Of a stretch of DNA of 64,000 nt, positions 1-11,225 are shown one piece after another. Location: the NCBI GenBank assembly GCA_039602395.1, contig JBCNJP010000017.1, positions 95,394,713 through 95,458,712 of the forward strand, written 5' to 3'. The translations under genes were made by a program, and so were the position numbers. The DNA is from Deinandra increscens subsp. villosa (taxonomy: Eukaryota > Streptophyta > Magnoliopsida > Asterales > Asteraceae). The notes beneath the pieces were generated by a model that searched no databases, was not told where the DNA came from, and saw only the letters and a list, made by a program, of their open reading frames with translations. Positions within the stretch are counted from its first letter, which is position 1, and the number at the start of each line of letters is the position of its first letter.

Positions 1-550
1 TTGGGTTTCTGTAGGTCTCGACGAGAGCTTCGATTTGACTGGTAGTAGACCCTGTAACTCCACTTGTAGCTCAAGTTATGATCATTTTAGTGAAAACCGA
101 CCAAAAACACTTGGTGTGAATCTCTATTTTTATTCACTTTCCAAATAACACCACGATCTTCAAATCTTCTAATCTTCCATCGAGATTTGATATTCTCCTA
201 ACAACAAAGAATTATCTTGGACACTCTTCCAAAACAAATAAAACTTAATACAAATCCAAGAACTCGTTAGCTCTTCTGAGCCGTAAACCTGTTGATAGGA
301 CTGTGAACCACTAGAAGTTGGGCCGTGAACACCTCAATTGAGCCGTGAACCCTTCAAATTTGCTACAAACCATCCGTGAACACCTCAATTGAGCCGTGAA
401 CCCTTCAAATTTGCTACAAACCATCCGTGAACTCCTCAAAAACCTTGAAACACAACTAAAATGATACATAATCACCCAAATCGACCAGAAACTTGAATCT
501 GATATCGTGAGGGCCTCGAAAATGAAGTTTTTCTTGGCTATGATACAAAT
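1..550 (-). mobile_element. Internal region (leader) of a minus-strand Ty1-copia element, left edge
   Basis: Read on the minus strand, this follows directly on an LTR (551-890). It begins with a primer-binding-site-like stretch at 536-549 (ATTTGTATCATAGCC, close to the initiator-Met-tRNA complement TTGGTATCAGAGCC). The rest is leader with no recognisable gag. The word GTTCACGG (CCGTGAAC on plus) recurs about five times between 320 and 435. The element continues beyond the window, so its coding content is unknown. The 87-residue ORF here only reflects a 51-bp tandem repeat whose unit is a multiple of three. Confidence 0.6.
324..435. repeat. 51-bp tandem repeat, two full copies plus partial third
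   Basis: Copies at 324-374 and 375-425 are essentially identical, and a third starts at 426. Each unit holds two CCGTGAAC words (GTTCACGG on the element's strand). It lies in the copia leader, about 110-225 bases inside the PBS. Confidence 0.85.
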
Positions 551-890
551 TGTAGGACCAGAAAATACCCTCACATGATATCAACATGCGGAATCCGCTG
601 ATTAAGTGGTTCAAGAACAAAGATTAAACAGAATTCTATGAACACAATAAAGATAAAACACTTGAACCATAAAACGATGCATAAGATTTATTAAAACTTG
701 AATGCATAAGATTTATTAAAACTTGTCTAGTACACCTCTGTTTAGAGAATTTGTCTATCCCTCCTTGACTCTTCTAAATGGCTAACCTAACAAATGAGGA
801 GGTCATGAGTATTTATACTCATGACCCTGAAGTTATTAGATATCAAGATGATCAACATGCCTATGGAGTTTCTTGTAATGTGATCTAACA
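551..890 (-). repeat. LTR (340 bp) of the left-edge Ty1-copia element
   Basis: On the minus strand it starts TGTTAGATCACATTAC and ends CCTACA, followed at once by a PBS-like sequence; it is therefore the 5' LTR of an element transcribed leftward. The TATA box TATAAATA lies at about 810-818, inside a perfect palindrome. A 25-bp tandem duplication lies at about 677-727. The target duplication should be GCTTT (891-895), but the other end is outside the window. Confidence 0.75.
801..826. promoter_or_regulatory. Perfect palindrome around the LTR TATA box
   Basis: Two perfect 12-base arms (GGTCATGAGTAT and ATACTCATGACC) with a 2-base spacer are centred on the minus-strand TATAAATA. It is the presumed U3 core promoter of the left-edge copia LTR. 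The palindrome is visible directly; the promoter role is inferred. Confidence 0.7.
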
Positions 891-891
891 G

Positions 892-966
892 CTTTTCGTC
901 ATGGATTGTCTTCTTTAGCAGTTCGGTCACCATTTTGGTGTCTTGATTTACAGAAGAAGAAGCCAT
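892..966 (-). pseudogene. 5' end of a host gene cut off by a copia insertion
   Basis: An ATG at 966 (minus) opens 25 codons beginning MASSSVNQDTKM before the copia LTR starts at 890. Upstream on the minus strand are a TATA box at 1031-1037, about 65-70 bases before the ATG, and a 5' UTR with a CAAAACCCTAAAA (telo-box-like) stretch, typical of a plant gene start. I do not recognise the protein. The rest of the exon should lie on the far side of the element, outside the window. Reading into the LTR gives roughly 30 foreign codons and then a stop, so this allele is probably null. Confidence 0.5.
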
Positions 967-1030
967 TATTTTTTTGGGTGTTAGTTTTGGGGTTTTGTGT
1001 AACTTTTAGGGTTTTGCATGCGTAACATGG

Positions 1031-1037
1031 TTTTATA
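1031..1037 (-). promoter_or_regulatory. TATA box of the interrupted minus-strand gene
   Basis: TATAAAA on the minus strand (TTTTATA on plus), about 65-70 bases upstream of the ATG at 966, with an A/C-rich leader between, as in many plant promoters. Confidence 0.5.
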
Positions 1038-1230
1038 CGCAGTTCCGTATTTTTAAAAAAAATTAATACTTTTAATTTAATATAATAGAATTTAGACGGG
1101 TGGTAGTTGGTGGCCCATTTAAAGCATTTTAAAGGAAATCATATTAAGTGATGCGTTAATATAGACCGTCCAATATTGTACGACATCCTTTTACGTAAAG
1201 TAGGGTTTTTATGAAGTTAATTTCAGTTGC

Positions 1231-1650
1231 ATGATATTCTATATATTGATGTTTTTTAGTGGAGCTGATATACATCGCTTATTGAAAATGGCTCCACCAT
1301 CTTCATCTGCAGCCTCACCGTCTTCTCCACTCGATCTGAAGCAGAAGTTGCGTGAGAAAGTATTAATTGAGTATTCAAGTGTTGTTCTCTTTAATGATGT
1401 GTTGATGCAACATCTTAAGGTGTTAACTACTGGTGTGAGTGTGCGTGGCGAGATTACCAATGAGTTGCTTGCAATGGCTCCTTGCTTTTTGCGCGATCTA
1501 GCTATTTTGTTTTTGACAGATTTGGGGATATCTCACAGTTATTGGAAATATTATGAGGCTAGTAAATTTATACGTGGAGATGAAGATGAACTTTTTACGT
1601 TCTTTAGGCTAGTTTTCTCCTATGATATGTGGTCGTTATTCATTTGTTAA
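1231..1650 (+). CDS. Small hypothetical protein, about 120 residues
   Basis: Open frame of 139 codons; the more natural start is the internal ATG at 1288, preceded by GAAA, giving a product that opens MAPPSSSAASPSSP followed by a charged segment. The body looks alpha-helical with hydrophobic stretches (around LLAMAPCFLRDLAILFL) and ends in an acidic GDEDE run before a TAA. I do not recognise a family. It is divergent from the truncated minus-strand gene, with about 265-320 bases between the two starts, so they could share a promoter region. It may be a genuine small gene, a first exon, or chance coding. Confidence 0.35.
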   Translation: MIFYILMFFSGADIHRLLKMAPPSSSAASPSSPLDLKQKLREKVLIEYSSVVLFNDVLMQHLKVLTTGVSVRGEITNELLAMAPCFLRDLAILFLTDLGISHSYWKYYEASKFIRGDEDELFTFFRLVFSYDMWSLFIC

Positions 1651-3337
1651 TGTCAACTCTTTCATCTTTTACTTAGGGAATTGTGTTATTTATAATTCAT
1701 CATGCGCGATGTTGTTGTTTTAGTTATAATGTTCGCGTTATATGTAAACCCATGAACATATAAATAAAGTTATATGATAGACAACACATAACAATCCTTG
1801 TGTATACATAACCATCCTTGTGTGATAATTAAGTATATCATGCTTGATAATTGTAACGTATGAAAAAACATCAAATGAATTATTTACTTTTTGCGTTATT
1901 TATAATAAGACTTGCATGATAAACAACCAAACGAAAGACTTTGGAATCTGTCAGGATTTATTAAAATCTATTAATACTTGCTTGATAACCATATACATCA
2001 TGTGTGATTAATATTTAAGGAAACTTCAGAAGTGTTTATTAATACCTGAATAGTTATGCGTCAATTTAATAGACTTGCCTTTATAATAAGACTTGCATGA
2101 TGAACAACTCAACGAAAGACTTTGGGATTGTTTAGGATTTATTATAATCTAATAATACTTGCGTGATAACATTATACATTATGTGTGATTGATATATAAA
2201 AGAAAACTTTAAAAGCGTTTATTGATATCCTGAATGTTTATTGATATCCTGAATATTTGTTGTGTGATCCCCACCGGTTTTCTAATAGGTTATGTAAAAA
2301 GACTTTGCTATCCTTTTTGTTTTGTAAAAAGACGATACTACCATTATTTTAATGAAATCTTCCGTGTAAAATCACGTTTACAACTTGGATGTCAGATTCG
2401 GAAAAAGAAGCAGATCGGCGATTGAGAAGCCTTCGCACGCAATTATTGCATTTTACATTAACTTTCCCAACATCTCGATAACCTTTTTTTTTTCAGAGTC
2501 ACCTCTTATAAAAATGTTACGTGGACATTTCTGAATTAAGTGGCCTCCTAACGTAAATAAAATAACCTTTATTTAATCAACGAATTCATTATTTAATTGC
2601 ACGCAGGCAACGAGCACCTTTTAACATTTATTTATACTTGTTTAAATTAGTATCGCCCACATAAGATTTATTATATTGAGAACGTGTAAACAACGTTTAT
2701 CATTATCATGTGAAGTTGGTAAATGCTCCATTCTATATATCCATTCGGCTTTTACTATCGTTTTTGTTATCTTAGTTATCACTAATGTAGTTATCTTATC
2801 GTTTTACCGTATAATATAATTTGTTAGTTTACAATTATACTGAAATACCGTTTGTTTTGTGACTTTTGTAGTTGTTTTGATTTGACGGTCACACTATATG
2901 TGTATCATCTTGTCGATCTGGATACTAAGCTTGACCTATCAAGAAAAATGTTTTAATGCCGGTGTATTCTCAAATACGAGTATCTTTATCATTCGGATAA
3001 TTTCATATACATCCTTACAAATTTGAGAAATATTATATATATCCAACACAAACTTTAAAGTTTATAAATACCCAATTTAAATAAATTTTTGGTTTATAAC
3101 CATTTTACCCCTATTTAATATATGAAACTTTAAGGGATTTGAAAAAACCCTCCACTTCAATTGGTATTTTTTCACGAAAAGCAGACATTAGATAACAAAT
3201 CCAGTGTTTCACTAAGATTTCGAATAGTGGTCCCGAATTCAAGTTGATTCTATTTTGCCTCTTCCTCAGAGAAAGACGATCAAAAAATTCCCAATCATGG
3301 TCCTTGCGGATCGGATCATCCCTATAATATACAAAGA
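1651..3337. other. AT-rich non-coding stretch with a 190-bp tandem duplication
   Basis: No supportable gene. A segment starting TATAATAAGACTTGCATGAT at 1901 recurs at 2092 with similar downstream sequence (through the CTTGCgTGATAAC and GTGTGATT words), giving two diverged tandem copies of about 190 bp. The rest (2440-3337) is low-complexity AT-rich sequence. Confidence 0.5.
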
Positions 3338-3919
3338 CGCGTTTAGTTGTGGAAAACAGGGGGTGTTTTCCATTTCCATTTTTCAAGAAAACAAGGAAAA
3401 CAGAAAACGCGTTCAAATTGTACTTTTTAGAAAACGTTTTCCAGGAAAACAGAAAATAGTGTTTTCTAAATTTTAACTAAAAATGGAAAACACCTTTTTT
3501 ACTGTTTTCTGATTTCTATTTTCGTTTTCCAAATATATACAAAAGAAAAGGGGCGTTCATTTTCTAGGGTTTATACGCACAACCGCTCGACCTCTCCTCC
3601 GATAAGAAATACTTATTATTTTAAATCTTTTATATATGTATTGTCTTTACTTTATGTGTTTTATTTTAATATTTTTGTTTTTTAATTTGTCATATGTAAG
3701 GAAATCTAATGAAATGTAGAGATAGAAAACAAATAGTAAACAGTTGATTTGAACATGTTTTCTAGTTTTCTAATTTTGAAAATAAAAATTCCATCTTTCA
3801 AATTTGAACGCGTTTTCAAAAATTTTCATGTGTTTTCTAGAAATGGAAAACTAATTTCATTTTCTAGAAAACTAAAAATAGAAAACTAGAAAACATTTTC
3901 CACAATTAAACGGCCCCTA
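3338..3919. mobile_element. MITE-like inverted-repeat element
   Basis: The left end GCGTTTAGTTGTGGAAAAC matches the reverse complement of the right end, GCCGTTTAATTGTGGAAAAT, at about 15 of 19 positions. The interior is full of GGAAAAC/GTTTTCC words in both orientations, so the whole ~580 bp could fold back. No ORF. The target duplication is not clear, so the superfamily is unassigned. Confidence 0.5.
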
Positions 3920-5190
3920 AGTTTTTTAAAATTTTTAGTAACATCTCAGGAGTGTTGTGGCTCCCGGTCGATTTGTAGTATATTCTGTTTCTTTGGCTCC
4001 TAGCCTCTTATAACCAAATATTTAAACAAATCCATCATCCATGTTCTGCGCGCCGTTAAAAAGGTAAAAAATTATCCATGTTCTTCTTAATTGTCTTATA
4101 TGGATCACATTATCACAATCTTCGTGTATATATGAAGGCAAGATTCTCACTTCATTTAATTACTTTTTCACTTAAACTTTCCGGCCACCATGCTGTGACT
4201 TTTCACTTAAACTTTTCACCAATATCCTGATCTTTCCAAAGAAAATTGATTATATATAGTAAAGATTTGGGGTTTACAATTCTATCAAAACTTCCTCTTA
4301 TTAACCATATAATTCTATCAAAAACTTCCTCCTATTAACTCCTATTAAGAAATGAAAATTAGATTTTAATAATTCAAAAAACGTGACATATAAGACGCCA
4401 TCATGATGCACGGTCATTAAAAAGTAAAATTTTCTTAACGGAGTTGGTGTTATTTTAAGAGAGGTTTGTTTATTTCCAACATATAAAAAATGGGGTTTTT
4501 GTGAGGAAAAAACGAAGTATGAATTATTATCGGCCAATAAGTAATAGTTGTGATTATTAATATCCAATTTTTTCTTAAGCAGTCAATTGATGGCTTCTTT
4601 TTCATGTCACTTTTCGTCTTCCGTTTCTAATACAAAATTCTCATTTAGTTTAGAAATTTATGAACATCACCACCACCAAGTCGATAACAATTTCAGATTG
4701 CCGATGTAAAGTCAAATGAACAATTTGATTATTTCTTGATGTATATGAAATTTTAGGGTTTAAAAAGAGGCAGAATAGTCTTTTTGTATATTGTTTTAAA
4801 TGAAATTGGTAAATTTGATATTTTGACTACTTTTGAAGGACAAATATAATATTTAACTTTTTATTGGATATATATGACATTTCATAAGTTTATTGGGATA
4901 TGTATGAAATTATAAAAAAATGTTTGTTACAATCTTACCGTCTCCTGATCACACATATAACTCTGTTAAAAATGAGATGTATATGAGTGATGAGCCAAGA
5001 TCCCGTACGGACATGCATTTTGCCTAAGTTTCGTGCGGACAGAAATCAACCGTCAGATCATCCATCTAACAGTTCTTATGCGGATCGAGGTAAATAGCTT
5101 CACAATTAAATAGATTATAAAAACGGAAGGGTATTTTTGTCCGAAAATAAACCTCCTTAAATAAGCTTAATTTGAAAACACGATCATTCC
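3920..5190. other. Intergenic and presumed promoter region
   Basis: No gene seen. The last ~100 bases before 5244 contain AAAACCCTAAAACC-like telo-box sequence and an A-rich leader, fitting the 5' UTR of the gene that starts at 5244. Confidence 0.4.
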
Positions 5191-5243
5191 GCTACGCCAA
5201 AAACCCTAAAACCTCGCACTGAAAAACCGAAGAGAAAACTGCA

Positions 5244-5465
5244 ATGAAGAACGAAGAGAAAATAGAAATGCAATCGCAGAATATACAACCAACATTGACG
5301 TTCAATAGTAAGTTTGTGAAAATTTTACAGTTCCGTTTGTATACGTTTGATTCATACCAGCACGAACAAAGTAAACCGCGAAACAATCGTTTTTTTTTTG
5401 TTTTTGTTTTTTTATTTCAGGGAAGAAACTTAGGGCGAGAAAACTAGTTAAAAACCAGCAAGGGT
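5244..5465 (+). pseudogene. First two exons of a host gene (PMD/Ulp1-associated type?)
   Basis: ATG at 5244 after a telo-box-bearing leader; exon 1 (to about 5307) is followed by a GTAAGT donor, and a T-rich TTATTTCAG acceptor lies at about 5412-5420. Exon 2 continues in frame with basic residues (RKKLRARKLVKNQQ) to a GTGAGA donor at about 5465. If unspliced there, it would stop after about 36 residues. The next plausible exon, from 10204, is out of phase by one base with this donor, so either an exon is missing or the gene is already decayed. Link to the downstream exons rests on spacing and orientation only. Confidence 0.4.
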
Positions 5466-5568
5466 GAGATGAAGGCTGCTGGAGATAGATGTATTGCTCT
5501 GCTGACATTCATGTATTTGAGTCATTGTGTTTAATTTGATGACATATTGCGATATGCACTGTTATGCT

Positions 5569-8500
5569 TAGGGGTGCTCACGGTCGGCAACCCGACCCGA
5601 AAATTACAATTCCCGAACCGTACCGAATCCCGAGAAACCTCCAAAAGATGGCCGAATCCCGGCCCTACCACCTAATCTCGGGTATCGGCTCGGTCCTGAT
5701 CGGAATATCGGGATAAAGGAATTTCCCGAGACCGATAATCCGAGATCATGGTAATCCCTGTTTTCTTCGTGCTAACAACCAGTTTTTGGCTTTTTTTGCA
5801 GCCAGATCTATTACTCGTGTAAGACTTCATCCAGAGATATGGGCCAATATTTGTTTGTCCGAAATATGGGCCTACAAATTGCAGCCCAGCATTCTACAAT
5901 GTATTTTCAACCCATCTACAAACCTCATTATTAAATATGGGCTGCATTATATTTCTGCATATTATTTTCCAGCCCAGCCCAGTTTTTGGCTTTTTTGCAG
6001 CACTATCAATAAATAAACAAAAAGAATCGAGAGTCCTAGATGATACCTTTTGAACTAATGCTGCGATTTTGAACAATGTGCTAACAACCGGTTATTCATA
6101 GTGTCAATTAAAACCAAAAACATCATAATGTCATAAAGTAACAAGTTTCACGGCTTCATGCCTAAAGAGTAAATGGAAAACCACAAGTCCACCAAAATCA
6201 CAATCCAAATCAATATATAATAACGTCATAACATACTAGTCGATATCCATCCCCTTGTTCGCTTTTCTTGGTTCTAACCTCTCACATAAATCTACAAAAA
6301 ATAAATAAATTATGATGAACGAAGGTAATATAAATGAAGTAAATAATAAAAAGAAAAAACACAACTAGTATAGTTTTGTTTTACCATTTCCAAGCTCGTC
6401 AAAATCAGTCGGATCTTCAGCATCCTTAATTTCTTTTTTGGACTTACGGATCCAGTCTTGTGTGCATATTAATGCTTCTACAACCGGAGGGGACAATGAA
6501 CTCCTGTAAGCATCTATAACTCTTCCGCCCGTACTGAAAGCCGATTCCGAAGCAACACTAGAGACCGGAATAGCCAGTATATCTAAAAAACATAAAGAAT
6601 CCACAATTTAAGTTTATATCTATAATTACATAAATATTGAATAAATATTAAATTACTCATACCTTTTGCCATTCGTGATACAATTGGGTATCTAGATGAA
6701 TTCGCTTTCCACCAATTTAATACATCAAAGCTGTTTTTCCATTTTTCTTCATCATCGTGTAGATACTTTTCCAGTTCAGACTTAGTTTTATACGATGATG
6801 ATCCTCCACTCTTGAATTTAGCCACAAATTCATCTTCCCCGTCCAATGGCATTTGACTACTACGTTCAACATTTGAAGAAGTTGATGTACTCTCCAACTC
6901 ATGGTCTAACTCGTACTCTCGGTAGACTACCTGCATTGCATCTACAATCTTATTCACAATAACTTCCACCTTTTCTTCAATGCCTTTCTCCTTTTCTTGA
7001 GGCTGTTTATCAATCATTAATACTTCCTTGTAAACAACATGGATCATTCTTGCTTTCGATCTTGGGTCCAATATAGTTGCAAAGTAAAGCAACTTGTTTT
7101 CAAATTTGTCTTCTCCCCAATACTTGTTAATTTTAGCATCCATCAAATTTCCCATTTCTTTATTGATGTAAGAATTAGACTTCTGCATCTCCTTAACCTT
7201 TTTTACAACTCCCATTACCTCTCTGAAATACTGATGCACATTCACATATGTTGAAGCAGATGCATATGTGGTCTTATTTTTGAAAAGCTCTAAAATTTGG
7301 TTTATCTCTCTAGCACTCTCCCAATCTGAGGTGGTTGGGATCCCATTCTCCAAGTCTTCTCTAAATTGGTTCATCTCGACCATAAGATTTAAATGCAGCC
7401 TCAAACTTCTCAGCCCTACTAAGCATATCAAATGTCGAGTTCCATCTCGTTGGGCAATCCAAACACAACATAGCTTTGCTAGTAATCTCTTTTTTTTGTG
7501 CACACTCCTTAAATTGCGGGAACCTCTTCGGTGATATTCTTATGTACCTGATGGCATTTCGGATACGCTCGATGGCACCTTCTCTAGTACTTAGACCATC
7601 TTTCACAATCAGATTAATAATATGTGCCATGCATCGGACGTGTAAGTAACGGCCTTCAAGAATTAGGTTGTCTAAATTACCTAAAAGATATGAAACATAA
7701 ATGAAATTAGAATATTTAATGTTAGTGGAAACCGAAATTATTAGATTAATAATAAATGTACCTCTTAGGTATGTCATTGCTGTGTCATTTTAAGTAGCAT
7801 TATCGGTTGTAATGGTTAGGACATTATTAATATCCCACTCCTCCAAGCACTTCTGCAAACTCCTTCCAATCGCGTCTCCTTTATGAGAGTGAATAGGTTT
7901 GAAATTTATGATCCTCTTGTGATAGACCCAGTTCTCATCAATAAAGTGTGCTATGAGGCACATATAGTTTATCCTCTGAATCGAGGTCCACGTATCAGTA
8001 GTAAGACAAATCCTTGTCTTACTATTCCCAAAGAAAGATTTTAAAACCGCTTTCTCCTCTAGAAAAAGTTCCCCACAATCTCTTGCAATTGTATGCCGGC
8101 TTGGAACTTTAAAGTTTGGGCATACGGTCTCCATAAGATTCTTAAAGCCTTCATGCTCTACCGAGGAAAAAGGTAACTCATCTAGAATTATCTTCTTAGC
8201 GATCGCTTTACGGGTATTTTCTGCACTAAATTTCCATGTCTTTATCTCACTAGGACCCCCCTCATCACCATCATTTTTTGTTAGTTGAATCTTCGCTTGA
8301 TCTTTCATCTTAAAATCAGGATTATTTTCGCATGCGCCGGCATGCCTTTTCATTCCTGATGTTCCGTTTGTGTATGACTCAGCAGCTAAAGTCTGAGGGC
8401 AATATTTGCACCTAGCTCGCTGCAAACCGGTTTCTGTATCAATGTACTTATCGTAATATTGCCACCATGTAGATGTTGACTGTTTTGCCGTGGCCTTTTT

Positions 8501-9602
8501 CTTACCAGTTTCCTTCTTCTTTAGAGCTTTCTTCGGAACACGTGGTGGCTTTCTTTTCTGTCCTCGTCCTCCTTGCGACTCATCACTTGATAAATTTTCA
8601 ACTTGTTTCTGTGTGTCCATCTACAAAACAAAGCATTTAGCATGTAATCCAGTATGTATCATTCCACGACAGTCAACAACATATACAATAAATTTAATCA
8701 CATAATATATCACGCATTATTCTTTAAGTTACCTATTTGAGACTTGATTAATTTTTTAGTGGATCACATTTGCAAATTCATACATGAAATCGATACAATG
8801 ATTACCATCAACTCATAAATGTGGTAGTGCTAACAAGTAAAAGTCTCAAACTTAAATACTAACTTTTCATGTTCACAATACTAATTTTCATACATGAAAT
8901 TGATCAATTTGTTCGAACCTCTTCATAGTCTGATCATTTTAATTACTATGTATAATACGTACTATTTTTTTTGCATTTATCTCAAATCATATAATTGTTA
9001 TTTCTTCAACGATGATCATATCAATTACTATGTATAATACCTCTAATTTGAATTAATCGATTTTGTATATGAATAACCTAGGGTAGAAATTAGAATACTG
9101 GTTCGATCAACTTTGATGTTTACTTGTTTGTATAAGATTTTGCTTTCACAACAATGACTTCAAAATCAAGAAAACACATCGATTTGATGATTAGAATACT
9201 GGTTCGATCAGTTTTGATGATTACCTTTTAATTAACCTTGTTTTCCTTCTGAGAAGTCGCAGTCTAGTCTCGCAGATATCGTGAAAATTGTTGAATTGTT
9301 GAACAATTCTGCCGTCAACGTAGAGTAGCGAATTTGGGATAACGTATTTTGGTTTTTTAGTCCATAATGGGACATTGGGCCTGGGACATTGGGCTGCTGG
9401 GAGATTGGGCTGCTGATAGAGAATCGGTATTTCGGGTTTAGTATTTAACCGTCGGGAATTCCCGAGACTGATCCCGACCCGATTTTTGAAAGAACTAAAG
9501 GACCGATGCAAACCGAACTCATGTCGGGTCGGTACTGTTTTCGGGAAAATTCGGTCCGGGAAATCGGGATTTCTCGGTTTCCCGTTTTTTTGATCACCCT
9601 TA
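5569..9602 (-). mobile_element. hAT transposon (4,034 bp) with perfect 8-bp target duplication
   Basis: The terminal inverted repeats are TAGGGGTGCTCA at the left and TAAGGGTGATCA (reverse complement of the right end). The flanking 8-mers GTTATGCT at 5561-5568 and 9603-9610 are identical, the hallmark of hAT insertion. Subterminal regions are rich in CCCGACCCG and CGGGTCGG-type words on both sides, likely transposase-binding sites. It carries a disrupted minus-strand transposase (6365-8620). It lies in an intron of the gene around it, inside a degenerate minisatellite whose unit contains the target octamer. Confidence 0.9.
6365..8620 (-). pseudogene. hAT transposase with BED zinc finger, disrupted
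   Basis: Transposase of the RICESLEEPER/BED-hAT type, which would bind and cut the element ends. The N-terminal basic region (about 1-50) is followed by a BED zinc finger with C71, C74, H93, C97. The DDE-domain motifs TTDTWTS and TTDNAT hold the expected acidic residues. The C-terminal hAT dimerisation segment (PVSSVASESAFSTGGR) is intact in the last exon. Introns are visible at about 7681-7755 and 6583-6672. Lesions seen: a TAA directly after TTDNAT near 7787, and a one-base frameshift near 7385 between the AFKSYGRD and QFREDLENG segments. The protein is probably inactive. Confidence 0.85.
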
Positions 9603-10120
9603 GTTATGCTGCTGTATATCTAATGAAAAAATATGTCATGACTTGTACCTGCAAACATTTGTCTGTTGGTATTTAGGCTTCTGGTATTTAGTTTGCTTGT
9701 ATCTATTATATGCTTATTATGCATGACCTAATTTGCTATGCTGCTGTGTACCTAATAAAACAAAATATGACATGATCTGTGTTAACAACATTTGCATGCT
9801 GTTACTTATTTAAATGTAAAATTTATGCGTTACTCTTATGCCTTGTACAAAATCACATTTGTCTGCTGGCATTTAGTTTAATAATGATGATGGATGCACT
9901 ACTATGCTGCTGTATATTTGATGAACCAATATGAGATGACTTGTTTTGTTACAAATATTACTGTATTTTATTTTACGGTTATACTTCTGAATGCCCTACT
10001 TTGCTATGCTGTTGTTTACCTAATGAACAAAATATGACATGATATGTGCTAACAACATTTGCTATGCTGTTGTATATCTAACATTGTTTGTCCTTACAAC
10101 ATTTGTTTGCTGCTCTTTAT
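9603..10120. repeat. Degenerate intronic minisatellite
   Basis: Imperfect units read GCTATGCTGCTGTATATC, TAATGAACAAAATATGACATG, then TTGTGCTAACAACATTTG. They start near 9603, 9736, 9900, 10003 and 10060. Sequence before 5569 shows the same style, so the hAT landed inside the array. Confidence 0.55.
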
Positions 10121-10203
10121 TTTAATGTTAATTTTGTACCCTGCCCTTCTATGTGTACAAAAGTAGGTACACCAGTTACTAAATAATTATTTCTCCTACA
10201 CAT

Positions 10204-10909
10204 AGGTAAAAACATCAAATCTAGTGATGAATTTGACACTGGTGATGATTTTAAGGTTTCAAAGCCAGCAAAGGAAAAAACATGTGAAACATATGAATAT
10301 GTTCCATTCACTGATGAAATGTTGTATATGAGAAGCATTGCTGAAAACATATGCACTATAATTTAAGGTGATCTGAGTAAAGAAAGACTTGACGCAATTA
10401 AATCTATTGGATTTGGCAGTATGGCTTCACTATCCATAAGCTCAGTACCAACTAAACTGGGATACTGGTTGCTGTCAAATTATGAACATAAAACCAGTAT
10501 GTTGAATCTAGGAACTGAAAAATTAAAGCTGACAGCACAAACTGTTCATAGAATCCTAGGGATACCAATGGGGTAACTGGAGGTTGATGAAGTTGATAAG
10601 GGTGCATATATGGACCCTGTTATTCTAGAGTGGAGGTGTCAATGGGATGTGAAAACCAGCCTGAAAATAGTGAAAGATGTATTAACTAGAATCAAGAAGA
10701 CAACCAATCATGGAAGACAGTTTAAACTGAATGTGCTGGTAGTAGTAATTTCAATACTTGCTGAATTAACAAAGTAGTCTACTATTAACATGCGGTTTCT
10801 GAAATCAACTACAAAGGATGCAGTTTGTATAGAATACAATTGGTGCAACTATGTGGTAACTTGCCTCAATAGGAACAAAGAATCTTGGAATGGCAAGGGG
10901 TACTACAAT
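10204..10909 (+). pseudogene. Large exon of a PMD/Ulp1-associated plant gene, with three stop codons
   Basis: After a CACATAG acceptor, one frame reads coding-like for about 235 codons: an acidic start (SSDEFDTGDDF), then GFGSMASLSISSVP, LGYWLLSNYE and LTAQTVHRILGIPMG. That pattern is typical of the large plant family linked to plant-mobile-domain and Ulp1-like transposon genes. The frame is broken by TAA 10364-10366, TAA 10574-10576 and TAG 10775-10777, so it is a pseudogene. It ends at the CACTA insertion (target duplication AAT 10907-10909) and resumes in frame at 36551. Family assignment is from pattern memory, not a search. Confidence 0.55.
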
Positions 10910-11225
10910 CACTACTATCAAAAAGGCCTTTCTTGACGTGCAATGCGTGTCAAGAAAGGGTCTTCTTGACACGCAAATGCGCGTCAAGGAAGCCGGGGTC
11001 AAGAAGCTTCTTGAAGCGCAAAATGCGTGTCAAGAAGTTCTTGACGCGCGAACAATGACACGCCATCTATGACGCTCCATTTATGACGCCCATAATGCGC
11101 GTCATCTTTGGGTGTCCTTTGTGTTTAATAAATTTTTATTTAAAATATATTTTTAGTGTCGTCTGTTTATGACACTCAAATTGCGTGTCATACCTTTTAT
11201 GACGCTCATTCTTGCAGGTCATTTT
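10910..11225. repeat. CACTA left terminal and subterminal repeats
   Basis: Many short words in both orientations: TTGACGTGC, GCGTGTCAAGAA, TTGACACGC, ATGCGCGTCA, TATGACGC. These match words at the right end (36390-36547) and are probable transposase-binding sites. Confidence 0.75.

Noticed and set aside
3111..3416. 101-codon minus-strand ORF near the MITE
   Set aside because: It crosses the MITE boundary at 3338, overlaps another frame and shows no recognisable motif.
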